From: Climacium dendroides | Lineage: Eukaryota; Streptophyta; Bryopsida; Hypnales; Climaciaceae | NCBI GenBank assembly: GCA_950106755.1 | Contig: OX467084.1 | Location: 30,631,213-30,695,212 of the forward strand | DNA: 64,000 bases | Direction: 5' to 3' | Shown: piece by piece, positions 61,101 to 64,000 of the stretch | How positions within the stretch are numbered: position 1 is the stretch's first letter | Layout: every line of letters starts with the position of its first letter | Translations under genes and position numbers: made by a program | Notes under the pieces: generated by a model | Databases searched by the model: none | What the model was told of the DNA's origin: nothing | What the model saw: the letters and a program-made list of their open reading frames with translations, nothing else

Positions 61101-61669
61101 AGCCCATTTTTTTAGCAATTCATTCCATTGTCTAAGGCAAGCATGCAATCGTACTATTAGATGAGTCCACACGAAAAAATGCTGGCAAAGGACAGGATGG
61201 AAAATAAATAAATTTAAAAAAAAAAAATCTACTGCGAGCCACACCGGCCTTTGTAACCATAGCATGAGCCCACGATTGTGAACCAAAAGAATCTCGATTC
61301 CTTTTTTTGGCTCGCTTTTCCTTGTGTGTTCAGGCAGCAGCTTCTCAAGAATGTTACGAAGTGAAAGCATCATCAACGTTAGGGTTTGGATTCACATACC
61401 GCAAAGGCTGCAAACGTGGTGGATGGATCGCCAGGGACTCTCTCGCAATCCATCTTCACAAAAGTGAAATCTTCTTCTTTCAAGGTTTGCATCACCTGGC
61501 CATGAGACAGGATGGGGTACTCCTCTTCTCCCATCTGAAGCTGTAAAGAGCCCAAAGGAATCCCCAATTGCTGAGCCAATTCATCGGCATCCATGTCGAC
61601 TCCATCGGGTTGGGTGGCTAATTCATTGGGAGGGAGACCCATCGCAGCAGGATGTACACTCACAGACAT
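58123..61669 (-). CDS. PP2C-type Ser/Thr phosphatase with C-terminal CxxC tail (7 exons)
   Basis: Mg/Mn-dependent protein phosphatase, cytosolic or nuclear; the substrate is unknown. Exons in transcript order: 61669-61400, 60958-60787, 60685-60535, 60244-60073, 59727-59599, 58745-58531, 58369-58123. All junctions are GT-AG, phases agree, and the product is 451 residues. Metal-binding and core motifs are present: FDGHNG (92-97), VGDSR (170-174), IGPLRVWPGGLCLSRSIGD in exon 4, ASDGVWD (266-272) and RDDTTC (307-312). After the catalytic domain comes MEELFEENSAELSER, then CxxC at 386/389 and CxxC at 421/424 around SVHAGSFF and SWEGPFLC, a probable zinc-binding tail shared by one plant PP2C subgroup. 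That pattern fixes the last acceptor at CAG just before 58369. The first ~50 residues are acidic and not conserved. This group is distinct from the ABA co-receptor clade A by its DGHNG and tail. Confidence 0.92.
59995..60017. repeat. Interstitial telomere-like motif in PP2C intron 4
   Basis: 'aaaccctaaaccctaaacc' is about two and a half units of the plant telomere repeat CCCTAAA. It is also the telo-box bound by plant telo-box factors, but it lies inside an intron rather than a promoter. Confidence 0.8.
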
Positions 61670-62990
61670 GGCTCCTTCCTTCCCAGTCGGTCAATCTTAT
61701 GTGAACGGGTGGTGACCTTCTCCACACACAACTGGTAACCCTGGATCTCACATGTGTTAGAACTTGACGACTGGTTGAACAAATCCCCAGGGGTATTTTA
61801 GGAAACCTAGCTACATTAGACCCAGCTTATTAAAATAACATTTCAAGTCCGTTTTTACCAATTCTAACACAGATAAAACCTTGCTTCTCCTTCGAAACCC
61901 TAGCCAAGCCTCTACCCATCGCAAGTAACTGCAGACTCTGAATTCTTGTTGATTGCCCCAGCAGACACTCATCAAATGGCATCAAATCAAAAGTGATCAA
62001 TTGAAATTCCCCGCAAACCTCTACGTAAGTACTACATCTCCAATCCTGAAGGGAATCAACATGGCTCCACTCCGGTCTTCTAATTCAAAAGCATCTCAAC
62101 AGTGCTCCACCAAAACTCAATAACCTCCCTCCCTCCGTAAACAAATTACCTGAACATCATCTAAAAGCTCATGAATCTAAAAACCTCCACAGATTCTATG
62201 CGAATCTATCTAACCTTTCCCCATCCAAACCATAGTTGAGCAGACACATAAAAATCTGAGAGCAAGAGCTTCTTATCCTAGAGCTCCTAAAATGCCGTCA
62301 GAAAACTGGCTCAACACAAGACCGACCTGTCCATCTTGAACGACTGCATCCTCAACGGCAGAAGATTCAAACATGCACACGACCCTCTCCCAACCCAACT
62401 AATGCGCTTTCCACAGTACCATTTCAACCCAACTTCGTCCAATTGCAAAGAACAGCAAGGCGTGTCCAGGAAGTTCGTACCGGAAGCTCCCAACGCCAAA
62501 TTCGTGTTCAACGCCCAATGCCGCCCGCTCCTCCTCTTCATTTGCCACTGCAATCGCAAATCTCCAGGGAACCCATCTCAGGCTACTACCGGCTGATTTC
62601 TACAGTCTCATGCCCTGCGGCGACCACCGTGAGCTCCCTTGCTTGACGTCCCCAGTGTCAGGAAAGTGGAAATCAAAGTGGAGGGGATGCAAGAACTGAA
62701 GAGAAGAGAGGGATGAGTGCGTGGGCATGGGATTGGGCAGCACAAGGAAGGCATCTGCGAGGCCGGGGTGCCTCTGTAGCTGCTTCACGTTTATGTGGCA
62801 ACCAGGCGCCGTTAGCCCCGCTTCGCTCGCCCAGCCAAGAGTCAGAACTTCGGAATCCGACTCCCCCAATCCCCTGGGAAGGAAGATTCGCTTCCTGGGC
62901 TTCCGCCCCGAATCTCGAGTCCTCGCCTTTTACTTTTTCACGGTCCACGCACTCTAACCCGGACTTTTAGTTCTCCACCTGAAGCCCGGT
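61670..62990 (-). promoter_or_regulatory. Leader/promoter region of the PP2C gene
   Basis: 61670-62290 is balanced and 62290-62960 is distinctly GC-rich with mixed open frames on both strands (62311-62559, 62336-62596, 62600-62948 and others) that overlap and have no recognisable family. The most economical reading is a long GC-rich 5' UTR, possibly with a leader intron, plus core promoter for the minus-strand PP2C gene. A short unrelated gene in the GC-rich part cannot be ruled out. Confidence 0.45.
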
Positions 62991-63417
62991 TTATGCTTGC
63001 GGCCGGATTCAAGGCCAGCTGGAATTCTCCAAGTTTGAACCAATAGGATCACTCAATTTCTCCAAATTCAGCCCAAGGGCTTTATACGAGAGTAGGATTG
63101 AAACTACAACTCATCTTAGGTGTTGTCTAAGGTGACATAGTTTTGGAGTCAAACCTTCCAATTTCAAGGGATTAATCAGGACGAGGTTTGGGGTGGCCCG
63201 AACTTCCATCTAGAGTCGGATTGGAGCCGGATTGGGCTCCTCTATTGGATCGTACAAATCTCTACCACTGATGAAGAGGTTTTAATTTTTTTTTAATTTT
63301 TAAAGCTCCTTCATCTCTTTAGTTTCATTTCTTCTCTATCTATGCTACTTCTCAAATGTGTAGAGTCATGGGGTGCAATTCTAACAAAAGATGTCAATAG
63401 AAATGATTATAATTACA
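62991..63417. other. Intergenic, no gene recognised
   Basis: Composition falls towards AT-rich. Nothing recognised. Confidence 0.4.
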
Positions 63418-63745
63418 ATAGGAGGTTCTAAATGCACATAGGCTCTAGAGTTGCCCACCTCCTCAAATGTAACTTATTTGTACTTGTTCTTTTTGGTAGC
63501 CTTCAACAATGTACAAATAGTATATATTTTAGGAGGTGGGCAATTTTAGAGACTTATGCCATTTCAACTTCAAAATTCCATAACTAAATCCATAAAGTTC
63601 CAAAAATATGAAACAACTTGAGTTAGATGTCAATTCCACTTACCTTTTAAGGAAAATTTACTGAAAAATATTTCAAGTGGCTTTACTTCAATAGAATTTA
63701 ATTTCAGCTCTTAGGTGGGCAATTTATGGACCTCTTACCTTATGT
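63418..63745. mobile_element. Relative of the 47343-47490 MITE
   Basis: The right end 'gtgggcaatttatggacctcttacctta' is the family terminus (inverted TAAGGTAAGAGGTCCATAAA). The left end is near 'taggaggttctaaatgcac' at 63418, and 'ttgcccacctcc' and 'aggaggtgggcaa' form a further inverted pair inside. It is longer than the 47-kb copy and noncoding. Confidence 0.5.
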
Positions 63746-64000
63746 TGTTCATAGGTGATTCCTACCTCTGATTTATAGTTCCTGTCTCTTTTGAGTGCCT
63801 AGTGACAAACTATGCACTCAAAACTCTAGTTTTGTTTTCATTTAAATTTCATCTAACCACCTCACCTCCCCTATCCTCCCTCCATTTCATTTAAACAATT
63901 TTTAGAAAAAATTTAACCCCCCTCCCCCTTTGTATTTCTAAGTGGAGGTGGAACTAGCAACTGGTATGGGATATATCCCATATCCCTTACCCATATCCAT
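63746..64000. other. Window end, no gene recognised
   Basis: AT-rich with C-rich runs near 63850-63930. The final bases repeat 'atatccca' and 'cccatatcc'. Confidence 0.4.

Noticed and set aside
62311..62970. Overlapping 65-90 residue frames upstream of the PP2C gene
   Set aside because: Openness is explained by high GC content; frames overlap on both strands and show no family. Treated as leader/promoter.

Overview
The window looks like a nuclear segment of a land plant. The genes have GT-AG introns of roughly 80-560 bases and encode plant-type families: a cytosolic-type Nudix hydrolase, a plant 2-oxoglutarate/Fe(II) dioxygenase, a SUPERMAN-like QALGGH zinc finger with an EAR motif, and a plant PP2C with a C-terminal CxxC/CxxC tail. 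Moderate introns and GC-richer gene islands in very AT-rich, transposon-relic DNA would suit a bryophyte, but that placement is inference and the species cannot be named from this sequence.

Layout. 1-13.75 kb is repeat-derived: a nested hAT-type MITE with exact 8-bp target duplications, a second relative, a broken open-frame region (2.85-4.88 kb), short tandem repeats, a TTAA-flanked element and a pogo/Tigger-like relic that ends about 180 bp before the TATA box of the first gene. 13.9-16.5 kb holds the eight-exon Nudix gene, with a MITE in intron 5. 18.0-20.0 kb holds the five-exon dioxygenase gene on the same strand; its last intron lacks a usable acceptor at the expected place. 20-33 kb is intergenic, with several relatives of the Nudix-intron MITE and two GC-richer stretches without a recognisable gene. 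The single-exon zinc-finger gene lies on the minus strand at 33.1-33.8 kb with a long GC-richer upstream region. 36.5-55.4 kb is AT-rich and dominated by related repeats, several bounded by TTAA plus short CCC... inverted termini, along with a microsatellite and a 103/124-bp tandem array. The seven-exon PP2C gene occupies 58.1-61.7 kb on the minus strand, with a GC-rich upstream region and one more MITE-like segment near the window end.

The four genes are not an operon and show no shared pathway. The most notable structure is the repeat landscape: a family of TTAA-flanked, piggyBac-like non-autonomous elements, including one inserted into another at a TTAA site, with a paralogous uninterrupted copy in the same window that serves as the empty-site control. 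All exon models are manual, based on splice motifs, reading phase and family similarity; no transcript or database evidence was available.
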